Source of the DNA: Bacilli bacterium
GTDB taxonomy: Bacteria; Bacillota_I; Bacilli_A; RFN20; CAG-826
Assembly: GCA_024413875.1 (NCBI GenBank)
Contig: JAKSVY010000053.1
Location: 1 to 9,985, forward strand
Length of the DNA stretch: 9,985 nt
Direction of reading: 5' to 3'
The stretch's first letter is position 1. Every line of letters starts with the position of its first letter. Of the stretch, positions 1 through 7,303 are shown one piece after another. The notes beneath the pieces are model-generated. The model did no database searches, was not told where the DNA came from, and saw nothing but the letters and a program-made list of their open reading frames with translations. Made by a program: the position numbers and the translations under genes.

Positions 1-596
1 TTAAATGCAGAATAAAGCATTAAGAATGCAAAACCAAATCCACCAAACCAAATAGGCCAAATCAAGAATGGATTATCAGCGATTTGAAGTGTTCCCCAAA
101 GGAGTTGATACATACCTGTAACACCACCAACAAGAGGGATAATTTGAATAAAGATTGCAACTGTATAAATGAACTTTGATCCTTTGAAACGGTATTTAGC
201 GACAACATAGGCTGTTAAGCTTGATGCAACAAGACCAAGGAATGTTGAAAGTGTAGACATCCAAATACTATTAAAGATTGCTTGAATAATATTGTTTTGA
301 CCAGCTTTTAAATTTGTGAATACTTCTTTATAGTTATCAATTGTCCAAGTAAGTGGTAAAGAGAAACTATTTGTATCGAAGTCAGGAGCAGTTTTGAAAG
401 AGTTATAGAATGCCCAAATGAGAGGAAATACCAAACTAAAACCATAGACAATAAAAATCACAAACATTATCAAAAGCGTAATCTTTTCGCCTAATGATTT
501 CTTTTTCCAAGCCTTACCAAAAGCTTTAAAAGAATTAGTTCTAGGAGTTTTTGGTTGGTTTCTTGATAAGACAATTAATGGTTCTTTAAATTCCAT
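1..596 (-). CDS. Sugar ABC transporter permease, MalG-like (partial, C-terminus beyond left edge)
   Basis: This is the second membrane subunit of a CUT1-type carbohydrate ABC importer. The window holds 198 N-terminal codons in an uninterrupted frame; the rest, including the EAA loop that contacts the ATPase, lies off the left edge. A basic cytoplasmic N-terminus (residues 1-38) precedes four hydrophobic stretches at about 40-62, 105-135, 142-167 and 178-198. The segment with WAFYNSFK (61-68) followed by a stretch ending in DNYKEVF (87-93) is the arrangement expected after TM1 in MalG-like permeases. The ATG at 594-596 is supported by a TAGGAGG ribosome binding site that overlaps the stop codon of the preceding permease, with an 11-base gap between the genes. 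It is the last visible gene of the binding protein-permease-permease operon. The family assignment is secure; the transported sugar cannot be read from it. Confidence 0.9.
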   Translation of the reverse strand, partial: MEFKEPLIVLSRNQPKTPRTNSFKAFGKAWKKKSLGEKITLLIMFVIFIVYGFSLVFPLIWAFYNSFKTAPDFDTNSFSLPLTWTIDNYKEVFTNLKAGQNNIIQAIFNSIWMSTLSTFLGLVASSLTAYVVAKYRFKGSKFIYTVAIFIQIIPLVGGVTGMYQLLWGTLQIADNPFLIWPIWFGGFGFAFLMLYSAF

Positions 597-602
597 AACC
601 TA

Positions 603-610
603 ACCTCCTA
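603..610 (-). promoter_or_regulatory. Ribosome binding site overlapping the upstream stop codon
   Basis: On the minus strand the bases read TAGGAGGT: the TAG stop of the MalF-like permease is also the start of a near-perfect Shine-Dalgarno sequence for the MalG-like permease. AGGAGG ends seven bases before the ATG. This arrangement favours translational coupling of the two membrane subunits. Confidence 0.8.
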
Positions 611-1609
611 ATATTCAACGTTGGCTGAGATTTTATTAAGTAACCAACGAACAAATAAAACAAATGGTAAACCAATTGCTGTGAAGATAACCCCAACAGC
701 AGCTGGGTATGTGAGTGATGCATGAGAGTCGGTTGCAGTAGTGTATCTAACAATATACCAACCAACCATTGAAGCAGATGGGACATCAGGACAAAGAATC
801 ATAACTGCCCCATATGAAATAAACATTCCACTTAAAGAGAAAATAATAAGTGTAGTAATTGTTGGCCAAATTAGAGGGACAACAAGATTAGTAAATTGGG
901 TAAAGAATCCAACACCATCAATTTCAGCAGATTCAAAGATTTCATTAGGAATTCTTTTCATTGCACCATAGAACATAATCATGTTGATACCAACACATGT
1001 CCAAATGGAATAAATGATAACCATTAAGAAAGCAGTGCTATCACTTGAGAACAATCCTAAAACCGCCATTTCCTCAGTAATAAAACCAGCTTTATATAGC
1101 AAGTTATAAATAGGCGCTCCATCAACAAGCAATGCTCTGAAAAGTGTTGTTGTTACGGTTGCACCAATGATTGATGGTAAATAGAAGACAACTTTGAATA
1201 CTCCTGATAATGGAACTCTTTTAAATAAAACATAAGAGAAGAAAATAACAATAGGGGTAGAGATAAAGATATTAACAGCAAAATAAATAACAGAGTTTTT
1301 AATTGCGTAAACAATTTCGTTATATCTTCCCAATTCATTTTTGCCTTCAAATAAATATTCAAAGAATCTTTGGAAGTTGATTAAAGAGAAATCTCCACTA
1401 GGTTTTTGGAAACCCATAAGAATTGAATCAAAGTTAGGAATAATCCAGAAAATGATAAATTGAAGAATAGGTAAAAAGAGCATAGCGACAATGAAAATAA
1501 TCTCACTACCTCTTTTAGTAATATGCTTTTTAGGTTTTTGAGTATTTGAAACTTCTTCGGTTTCAAGAACTCTATGTTCTACATATTCTCCAGCGTATTT
1601 TTTTATCAT
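608..1609 (-). CDS. Sugar ABC transporter permease, MalF/UgpA-like
   Basis: This 333-residue integral membrane protein is the first permease of a CUT1 carbohydrate importer. After a hydrophilic N-terminus (1-35) there are about six hydrophobic segments (roughly 36-58, 103-130, 138-160, 192-216, 247-275 and 301-324). The EAA loop, which docks on the ATPase, is at about 223-250: NEIFESAEIDGVG followed by a conserved LVVPLIWP end. The length is normal for the family. The start follows the binding-protein stop by only five bases, and no Shine-Dalgarno sequence is visible before it, so initiation probably depends on ribosomes finishing the upstream gene. The next in-frame Met is residue 43, inside TM1, so a later ATG start is not plausible. 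It should pair with the MalG-like permease downstream and with the ATPase encoded at 7386-8744. Confidence 0.94.
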   Translation of the reverse strand: MIKKYAGEYVEHRVLETEEVSNTQKPKKHITKRGSEIIFIVAMLFLPILQFIIFWIIPNFDSILMGFQKPSGDFSLINFQRFFEYLFEGKNELGRYNEIVYAIKNSVIYFAVNIFISTPIVIFFSYVLFKRVPLSGVFKVVFYLPSIIGATVTTTLFRALLVDGAPIYNLLYKAGFITEEMAVLGLFSSDSTAFLMVIIYSIWTCVGINMIMFYGAMKRIPNEIFESAEIDGVGFFTQFTNLVVPLIWPTITTLIIFSLSGMFISYGAVMILCPDVPSASMVGWYIVRYTTATDSHASLTYPAAVGVIFTAIGLPFVLFVRWLLNKISANVEY

Positions 1610-1614
1610 ATTAA

Positions 1615-3228
1615 TTAATCAACATAAGTCATGTATTTAGACCAAGACTTTTCAACATATTCTGCTTCTTTTTCAAAGATATATTGAGCAGATAATTTCT
1701 TATCTCCATTTTTATCAATCATAATTGATTTATATGTGTTAGGGTGAACCCATGCAGTGTAGTTAAACATAAAGATTTGTGCGGCGGATCTAATGTTATT
1801 TAATTTGACGGAACCAGAAACCATTGCTGGCTTTTCGTAAGAATATAATTTGTCTACTGATTGTTGGAAATTTGTATTTGCATCAGCTGCATCAGGTGTG
1901 TAAGAAAGTGGCATATTTGCATATGCTTTATTTCTGAAGATACGGCAGCCATCATTGCTGTAAAGGAATCTAACAAATCTCTTTGCAGCATCTTTTGCAT
2001 CAGAATATGAAGGAATAACAATATCGTGTCCAACACCGATACCATCGTGAACTGAACGAGCAGCACGAACTCTTTCAATTTGTGTTGATGTAAGCATAGT
2101 TAAAGCAACACCAATTTCATCGTTACTCTTTCCTTCATCAATCATTTCAACGAGAGTGTGAAGTTGAGCATCAGTGATACCTAATTCAGTACCAATTGAA
2201 GAAAGGATTGGTGTACGTACCATTTCAATATCTTTTGCTTGGTCAAAATAGTCTCTAGACATTTCACATAATAACCAGTCACCATCAACCATGAATGCTG
2301 ATTTACCAGTAATGAATTCATTTTGAGCTTCCATGTGTGACTTAGAAGCAGAGCCATTTGAACTGTATTTTAAATCAAGGATTTGATACATCGCTTCAAG
2401 GCCTTTTAAGATACCTTGATCTTGGTAAACTTTATAACCATTACGCTTGATATCTCCATCACCAGCGTCACACTTCATAAAGTTATCAAATGCTTTCTTA
2501 CCAGAGTATTGAGCAAACCAAGTTTCAAATAAGTATGACCAATATCCAGGAGCGTTTTGACCTGCCCAAGAATATGGATAAACTTTGTCAGCAGCAGTGT
2601 GGCTTGCAATTGTTGTAACGCAGTTAACTAATTCGTCAGTTGTTAAAGGTTTTTCAAGTCCATATCTTGCAAGAACTGATGGGTTGCAAAATAAACCTGT
2701 TGTAGCGTCTGCCCAAGGAAGTTTGTATACGTTATCTTGCCATTTAACTAAATCACCGTTGTATGAAGAAGATTCAATATAACCATCAAACATACGTGAT
2801 CTAATTGTTTCGCTTTCTTCTTTACCATCTTTATCAATAGCTTTGCTATCTAAAATATCATTTAATGGTTCAAGAATGGTTTTATCTTTTGTTCTAAGGA
2901 TTGTTTGGCTTCTTTCAATACAGTCATACATATCGATGCCTGTTAAGAAATAGAGGTCAATTTGGTTATTCTTTGGGACCATGATTTCTTGTCCAGCAGC
3001 TTCAGTAACGCCTGAAGATTCTTCAACAAAATCAAACTTAACGTCTGGATTTGCTTTTTGGAATTCATCTGCAGCAGCATGTAACCAATCAGTTCCGTAA
3101 CCACCCTTATAAGCTTTAATTTGAATAGTTGATTCTCCACCTACTTCAACTTTTGATTTACATGAAGTAGCAGCGAGAGATGTTAATGTACAAAGTAATA
3201 CAGGTAAAATTAAATTTTTTCTTTTCAT
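1615..3228 (-). CDS. Extracellular sugar-binding lipoprotein of an ABC importer (large CUT1 solute-binding protein)
   Basis: This protein captures the substrate outside the membrane and delivers it to the two permeases encoded after it. The 537-residue frame begins with a lipoprotein signal peptide: MKRK, a hydrophobic core (5-20), then a lipobox-like AATSC with Cys23 as the expected lipidated residue. Family marks include the first strand and helix (IKAYKGGYGTDWL, 37-49, then FQKANPDV), KWQDNVYKLPW (162-172), and FITGKSAFMVDGDW (305-318). The protein is about 100 residues longer than typical MalE-like proteins; part of the excess is a helical, charged stretch at about 350-395. The frame also allows an ATG at 3250-3252, but the ATG at 3226-3228 was chosen because AAGGA lies 11 bases before it and the earlier ATG falls at the predicted transcription start. 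The sugar bound is unknown. Confidence 0.93.
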   Translation of the reverse strand: MKRKNLILPVLLCTLTSLAATSCKSKVEVGGESTIQIKAYKGGYGTDWLHAAADEFQKANPDVKFDFVEESSGVTEAAGQEIMVPKNNQIDLYFLTGIDMYDCIERSQTILRTKDKTILEPLNDILDSKAIDKDGKEESETIRSRMFDGYIESSSYNGDLVKWQDNVYKLPWADATTGLFCNPSVLARYGLEKPLTTDELVNCVTTIASHTAADKVYPYSWAGQNAPGYWSYLFETWFAQYSGKKAFDNFMKCDAGDGDIKRNGYKVYQDQGILKGLEAMYQILDLKYSSNGSASKSHMEAQNEFITGKSAFMVDGDWLLCEMSRDYFDQAKDIEMVRTPILSSIGTELGITDAQLHTLVEMIDEGKSNDEIGVALTMLTSTQIERVRAARSVHDGIGVGHDIVIPSYSDAKDAAKRFVRFLYSNDGCRIFRNKAYANMPLSYTPDAADANTNFQQSVDKLYSYEKPAMVSGSVKLNNIRSAAQIFMFNYTAWVHPNTYKSIMIDKNGDKKLSAQYIFEKEAEYVEKSWSKYMTYVD

Positions 3229-3239
3229 ATACAAAAAAT

Positions 3240-3246
3240 TCCTTTC
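3240..3246 (-). promoter_or_regulatory. Ribosome binding site deciding the binding-protein start
   Basis: The minus strand reads GAAAGGA here, 11 bases before the ATG at 3226-3228. The upstream in-frame ATG at 3250-3252 has no such site, and starting there would put a polar octapeptide before the MKRK of the signal peptide. Confidence 0.65.
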
Positions 3247-3256
3247 GGTCATATAT

Positions 3257-3285
3257 ATTTTAAACCCAGTTTAATAAAAACTCAA
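3257..3285 (-). promoter_or_regulatory. Promoter of the binding protein-permease operon
   Basis: On the minus strand a -35 box TTGAGT (3280-3285) is followed after exactly 17 bases by a -10 box TAAAAT (3257-3262). This predicts a start of transcription near 3250 and a leader of about 22 bases, just long enough to hold the ribosome binding site. The palindrome at 3260-3274 fills the spacer and overlaps the -10, so a protein bound there would block RNA polymerase. Boxes match the housekeeping consensus at 4/6 and 5/6. Confidence 0.65.
3260..3274. promoter_or_regulatory. Candidate operator, copy 1: perfect palindrome TTAAAC-N3-GTTTAA
   Basis: The plus strand reads TTAAACCCAGTTTAA, a perfect inverted repeat with six-base arms and a three-base centre. 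It sits between the -35 and -10 boxes of the operon promoter, overlapping the -10, which is a classical repressor position. Fourteen of 15 bases recur at 7314-7328 in the only other promoter-bearing intergenic region. The odd symmetry differs from the central-CG even palindromes usual for LacI-family operators, so the regulator family is left open. Confidence 0.7.
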
Positions 3286-3298
3286 TATACTATGTATA
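3286..3298. promoter_or_regulatory. Palindrome TATAC-N3-GTATA, proximal copy, abutting the -35 box
   Basis: The plus strand reads TATACTATGTATA, a perfect inverted repeat with five-base arms that begins at the base next to the -35 box. Its centre (3292) lies about 42 bases upstream of the predicted transcription start. It matches the core of the palindrome at 3319-3337 at 12 of 13 positions and is unlike the TTAAAC-N3-GTTTAA operator. AT-rich DNA yields short palindromes by chance, so the pairing of the two copies is the main support. Confidence 0.5.
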
Positions 3299-3318
3299 GG
3301 TTAAGAAGAGATAAAAAG

Positions 3319-3337
3319 CATTATACTTTGTATAATG
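3319..3337. promoter_or_regulatory. Palindrome CATTATAC-N3-GTATAATG, distal copy
   Basis: The plus strand reads CATTATACTTTGTATAATG, a perfect 19-base inverted repeat with eight-base arms. Its 13-base core TATACTTTGTATA differs at one base from the site at 3286-3298, and the two centres are 36 bases apart. It lies between the terminator of the upstream gene and the operon promoter. No U-rich run follows it on either strand, so it is not a terminator. A regulator binding site is the most likely reading. Each arm contains a -10-like hexamer, but no convincing -35 lies at the right distance on the minus strand. Confidence 0.5.
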
Positions 3338-3371
3338 AAAATATATATCTTTTACTTGAAAAATAATATGT

Positions 3372-3406
3372 TATAAAAGAAAACGCAGCTATTTAAACTG
3401 CGCTTT
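3372..3406 (-). terminator. Rho-independent terminator of the GH123-like gene
   Basis: On the minus strand, AAAGCGCAG (3406-3398) pairs with CTGCGTTTT (3388-3380) across a nine-base loop. This gives a nine-base-pair stem with one G-U pair, followed by a T-rich run (TTTTCTTTT). It lies seven bases after the stop codon of the large gene, and separates that gene from the transporter operon downstream on the same strand. Confidence 0.82.
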
Positions 3407-3413
3407 ACAAATT

Positions 3414-6400
3414 TTATCTATAGATGCTTTCAATTGCATTTAAGAGTCTATCACGATATCCCTCAAATGTTTGGCTTGTAAATGATGAAGTTAATTTTGT
3501 TCCTGTGAACATACCATTATATTCAGCTGAAGTGAATAAGTTAGTAGCCTTAGTTAAGTTAGATGAAGTTAATGAATTATATTTTTGAAGTTTTTGTTCA
3601 AGCATATAGAAATATTCATAATCCTCATAAGAACTTCTAATGTTTTCAAGTCTCATAGATGTGATTGGACCATAGACATCATAGTCTTTTCCTGGATAGA
3701 CAAGGAAACCATCACCAGCCCCCATACCTGGAGTGATTGGGTTTGTCCAAACATCTCTATTAACAATGTTTCCACTTGAATCTTCTGTTTGGTTATAGTT
3801 AACACACCAATAGACTTGTCCTTCGATACCGTAGAAATATTGCATCCAAGTGATTAATCTTTGTCCAAGTAGTGGAGTATCTAAGTGGAAGCTTGGGTAT
3901 GGAAGGTAAGGTAAAATACAACCATAGAACCATACGTGATCAAATGTGTCGAAATATGATTCTCTTTCTGACGCAACATCTAAGTGGTTGAATGTTGGAC
4001 ATGGTGAATCAATGTATGTGTCATTAAAGTAGTTAGGGTAATTCTTATTTCCATAATAATAGTAAGAACCACCAGTAATTGTGTTGTAATCACAGTTGTG
4101 TGGAAGAACGTTTCTAATATCGAGGAAACCAGCTTTTAGCTCAGGATATGCGTCTAATTTGCTCTTTAAAGCATCTTGAGCGTTATGAATATTGGCTTGT
4201 GCTGTCTTAGCATCATTCCATTGTTCGATACTTAATTTACCAGCTGCAGAAGTGGTGTTCTTTTCTGGTTGATTTGGCTCATCAGTTAAATAGAAGATAG
4301 CTTTATCAAAGAAGTTAACTTTATTTCCTTGATTCCATACTTCAATGTTTTTATCAATAAGAGCATCTAAATATCCATAGACATCTTCATATGTATTTTT
4401 AGAAGGGATACGATAGGTGGACACTCTATCATCGTTAACGATGTAGTTTGCGAAAGCATTTGCAAAACCAGCATATGAATCATTGTTCCAACTTCTATTT
4501 CCACCTGTTGAGACTCTTCTATTAAGTAAGAAGTTATAATATTCCTCATACATGTGGCCATTTGTTCTATCTGAACCTTCACCAATTTGTGTTTGATCGT
4601 CCCAAAGTAAGAAACATGTTTTACCATGGTTTTCATCAGTTAATCTAGCGTTATATACATCAACCTTCATTGGAACTTCATAAGATATTCCATTTAAAGT
4701 AAGGATACCATTACCAGTGTATGTTCCTGACATTTGATCATCAGGGATATTACAGTTAATCCATAAACCTTGTTGTTTATCAATAAGGATATTGTTTTCA
4801 TTCTTATTAATGATTTTGTCTAAAGGTACTAAAGCATCAGGATAATATCCCGCACCTTTCCATCCGTAAGATCCGCCTTTCTTTTCAGCGGAATTTGATG
4901 GAACATATACGTATTTTTCGACAAGTACTTCAAAATTAGAGGCATTCATTGAATCGCCTTTTTCATTATGAAGTTCTCCAACAGTAAATGAATATGAACC
5001 GATACTAGAATTTGCTTTAATCATTAATTGAGCACTGTTAGTACCATTCTTTAAATCAGCGAACTTTAGTGGCTTTTCACTAGTGATTTCACGACCTGAT
5101 TTAACAGCTTCTGTTTGCATAATGTTTTCAGTATCGTAAGCTTGCCAAATAGTAGCGTTTGTTATTTCGCTTAATGGTCTATCGTTTCTATAGAAAACAT
5201 CATCAATCCAAACAGTAGCGGTATTTTTATTAGATGAATCAAGTCCGTTAAATCCAAAGCCAAGTCTAATGATGTTTGTAGCGCTATAGCCAGTATCACT
5301 TTGCCATGGTGTAGGAAGTGAAGCGAGATTTTGCTTAAATTGATACCAACCATTTCCGATTGGAGTTACTGGAATGTTATATCTTGCTGCCTTCCAGTTT
5401 TCATCAACCATAACTAATCTAATATTTTTATTTGTAACATTATCACTAAATAAGAATTTAGCTTCTAATGTACCAATATTACCCATTAAACCATTATGGA
5501 TACCTTGAGCTTCTGGTGATAAACAGATGAAGTTAGCGTTTGAATCGGTTGCCTTATCTTTGAATGTTAATCTCATTGAGTTAGTTGAAGTTTCACTAGC
5601 AGTGTAGTTTTTATCAACTGCAACATTGCATTTTTCCCAACCAGTGTCTCTTGCCATGTTTTCCCAACCTTGAGTGTAGTTTTCTTGGATGGAATCATTG
5701 ATGTGAACATTATCAAAGAATACTTTTGTAGCGGCATAGCTAGATGCATCAGCATCAAAACCAATAAGGAATCTAATAATTTCTGTTCCAGGAGCGTAGC
5801 CTAAATCAGCGAGATTATATTCAAACTTATACCAACCATCTTTTAAATATGTGGCAGTTACAGTTTTTCTTACTTCATCACTCCAGTCATGTAAAACACT
5901 TAAGAAAATCTTTTCAGGAGTAATAGTGTTTATTGGTTTGTACACAAAAGAGAGGATTCCATTTGAGAAATCATAACCAGTTGTGGACATAAATGTATTA
6001 TCTTCGGCAGGGTTTAATGCGAAGTACCATTTACGGTTATTATCTTTTCCACTCTTACCAGGTCTAACTTCAAGAGATGATTTTGATGTTCTACCGAATG
6101 TAACGTTCTTATTGTAATTTATATAGCAGTTTTCCCAGCCTATATCTCTTGGCATATTTTCAAGAGATTCAGCAGGGCTTTCAAGATTAATGGTTCTGCT
6201 ATTGAATGTTGTTCTAAGATCAATATCATCTAAAATGATGTACGCGCTATTTTTATTAGTAGCATCAACACCTGTAGGTTTGATGTTTATTCTAATAATC
6301 TCGTCATTTCCAGGATAATTAATATTTGTAAAATCAAATGAATATGTATACCAGCCATTTTCATGGTTGAACGATCTATCCATATCAATGTAACCTGGGT

Positions 6401-7247
6401 GTTCCCAAGTTTTACCAATTGGTTGAACCTTAAGTCCAGTATCTTTAATATCACTAGAGAATTTAGCTTTTAAAGTTAAGACTGAATTTTTAATAGTGAT
6501 TTTTTCTTCGTTTAAAAGTCTGTTACTAGTCTTTTGTGTATTTAAAGATACATAGTTATTTGTGGTGTTTTTAAAATCCAATCTTAAAGCACGTTTGCTG
6601 TCTGTGCTTGCAACATTATCTTCACCAGTTACATAAGTTGTTGAAGCATATGTTCCAATATTACCAGCATCAATAAATGAGTTTTCAAAACCATAATCAA
6701 TAGTCTCTTCATATTCATCAATACCTGCGGATGCACAATCAAAAGCAATAGTGATCGAATTGATTAATGAATCCGCGGCTGCGCGTATTCTTATTCTATT
6801 AGGTAATGTGCCTGTGTATTCATACGTATCGGTGTTATTAAAAGCTTTATCAATACCATACATAGGAGTTTCTAAATCATTTGGTTCAACAAATCCATGG
6901 AATAATTCGACTGATCCTGACGCTAAATTAACAGTAACTTTCTTAATTCCGTGAATAGTGGTTAATGTTTGTATATAACCATTTCTTGCGATAGAAACCT
7001 TACCATTATTATTCCAATTAACACCAGAAGAAGCGTCACCTTTTACCCAAAGATTTGTTCCGTTTTGAGTTCTTACTTGGGCATCTATAACAGGGTTTTG
7101 ACTAGATAACACTAAAAGGTTATATTCGCCAATATTTGCGTTAACGTTTGCAAAGTTATGGCAACCTGCCGGAACAGCAAAAACAAACGCGCCAACTAAT
7201 GTGGTGTTTAATACAAAACCAGCAAGTAATTTACCCTTTTTTCCCAT
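3414..7247 (-). CDS. Secreted multidomain glycoside hydrolase, GH123-like (DUF4091) catalytic domain with three beta-sandwich modules
   Basis: This 1277-residue exported protein probably cleaves a glycan outside the cell. A basic start and hydrophobic core (1-28) end in VPAGC (Cys29), an imperfect lipobox; no LPXTG-type anchor closes the protein. An unassigned domain spans about 41-173, then three related modules at about 184-346, 362-517 and 526-688. Residues 695-870 resemble the beta-sandwich that precedes GH123 catalytic domains (GYYPDALVPL, QGLWINCNIP, GTYTG). The catalytic region, about 871-1225, shows FYLTDEP with the Asp-Glu pair D989-E990, HVWFYGCILPYLPYPSF, YWCVNY, GDGFLVYPG and MRLENIRSSYEDYEY, all typical of DUF4091/GH123. 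Characterised GH123 enzymes are exo-beta-N-acetylgalactosaminidases using an adjacent Asp-Glu pair; that activity is inferred here, and many relatives are untested. Its own terminator follows, and GAGGA stands eight bases before the ATG. Confidence 0.88.
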   Translation of the reverse strand: MGKKGKLLAGFVLNTTLVGAFVFAVPAGCHNFANVNANIGEYNLLVLSSQNPVIDAQVRTQNGTNLWVKGDASSGVNWNNNGKVSIARNGYIQTLTTIHGIKKVTVNLASGSVELFHGFVEPNDLETPMYGIDKAFNNTDTYEYTGTLPNRIRIRAAADSLINSITIAFDCASAGIDEYEETIDYGFENSFIDAGNIGTYASTTYVTGEDNVASTDSKRALRLDFKNTTNNYVSLNTQKTSNRLLNEEKITIKNSVLTLKAKFSSDIKDTGLKVQPIGKTWEHPGYIDMDRSFNHENGWYTYSFDFTNINYPGNDEIIRINIKPTGVDATNKNSAYIILDDIDLRTTFNSRTINLESPAESLENMPRDIGWENCYINYNKNVTFGRTSKSSLEVRPGKSGKDNNRKWYFALNPAEDNTFMSTTGYDFSNGILSFVYKPINTITPEKIFLSVLHDWSDEVRKTVTATYLKDGWYKFEYNLADLGYAPGTEIIRFLIGFDADASSYAATKVFFDNVHINDSIQENYTQGWENMARDTGWEKCNVAVDKNYTASETSTNSMRLTFKDKATDSNANFICLSPEAQGIHNGLMGNIGTLEAKFLFSDNVTNKNIRLVMVDENWKAARYNIPVTPIGNGWYQFKQNLASLPTPWQSDTGYSATNIIRLGFGFNGLDSSNKNTATVWIDDVFYRNDRPLSEITNATIWQAYDTENIMQTEAVKSGREITSEKPLKFADLKNGTNSAQLMIKANSSIGSYSFTVGELHNEKGDSMNASNFEVLVEKYVYVPSNSAEKKGGSYGWKGAGYYPDALVPLDKIINKNENNILIDKQQGLWINCNIPDDQMSGTYTGNGILTLNGISYEVPMKVDVYNARLTDENHGKTCFLLWDDQTQIGEGSDRTNGHMYEEYYNFLLNRRVSTGGNRSWNNDSYAGFANAFANYIVNDDRVSTYRIPSKNTYEDVYGYLDALIDKNIEVWNQGNKVNFFDKAIFYLTDEPNQPEKNTTSAAGKLSIEQWNDAKTAQANIHNAQDALKSKLDAYPELKAGFLDIRNVLPHNCDYNTITGGSYYYYGNKNYPNYFNDTYIDSPCPTFNHLDVASERESYFDTFDHVWFYGCILPYLPYPSFHLDTPLLGQRLITWMQYFYGIEGQVYWCVNYNQTEDSSGNIVNRDVWTNPITPGMGAGDGFLVYPGKDYDVYGPITSMRLENIRSSYEDYEYFYMLEQKLQKYNSLTSSNLTKATNLFTSAEYNGMFTGTKLTSSFTSQTFEGYRDRLLNAIESIYR
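5184..6698 (-). repeat. Three tandem homologous modules within the GH123-like protein
   Basis: The protein carries three diverged copies of one module of about 155-165 residues: 184-346, 362-517 and 526-688. Each has a GWY motif (298, 471 and 633), followed by a strand with IIR (317-319, 490-492, 659-661), and ends in a hydrophobic-Asp pattern (IILDDIDL, VFFDNVHI, VWIDDVFY). Modules two and three also begin with ENMPRDIGWENC and ENMARDTGWEKC. The pattern suggests jelly-roll carbohydrate-binding modules of the CBM4/9/22 kind; this is inference from strand pattern and context. Confidence 0.72.
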
Positions 7248-7303
7248 TCGTTATTTCCTCAATTCTATATTAATGGCAAAATAATAGGGAACGCAAGTGA
7301 AAT

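Noticed and set aside
741..971. Short plus-strand open frame of 76 codons opposite the MalF-like permease
   Set aside because: It is antisense to a well-conserved permease gene and resembles no family I recognise; the other short frames inside the long genes were rejected for the same reason.
3226..3252. Binding-protein start at the earlier ATG (3250-3252), giving MTERNFLY before MKRK
   Set aside because: It lies at the predicted transcription start, has no ribosome binding site, and would put a polar acidic octapeptide before a normal lipoprotein signal peptide.
3319..3337. The 19-bp palindrome as a second terminator
   Set aside because: The stem is AT-rich, its loop is only three bases and no T-run follows it on either strand; a nearby G+C-containing hairpin already serves as terminator.
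3392..3400. TTTAAACTG in the terminator loop as a third operator copy
   Set aside because: Only a half-site resemblance exists, the second arm does not match GTTTAA, and the bases are already explained as terminator loop and stem.
6766..6792. Local GC-rich patch (CCGCGGCTGCGCG) in an AT-rich gene, considered as a regulatory or recombination site
   Set aside because: It is explained by consecutive Arg/Ala/Asp codons (RIRAAADS) and sits inside a conserved-looking coding stretch with no flanking repeats.
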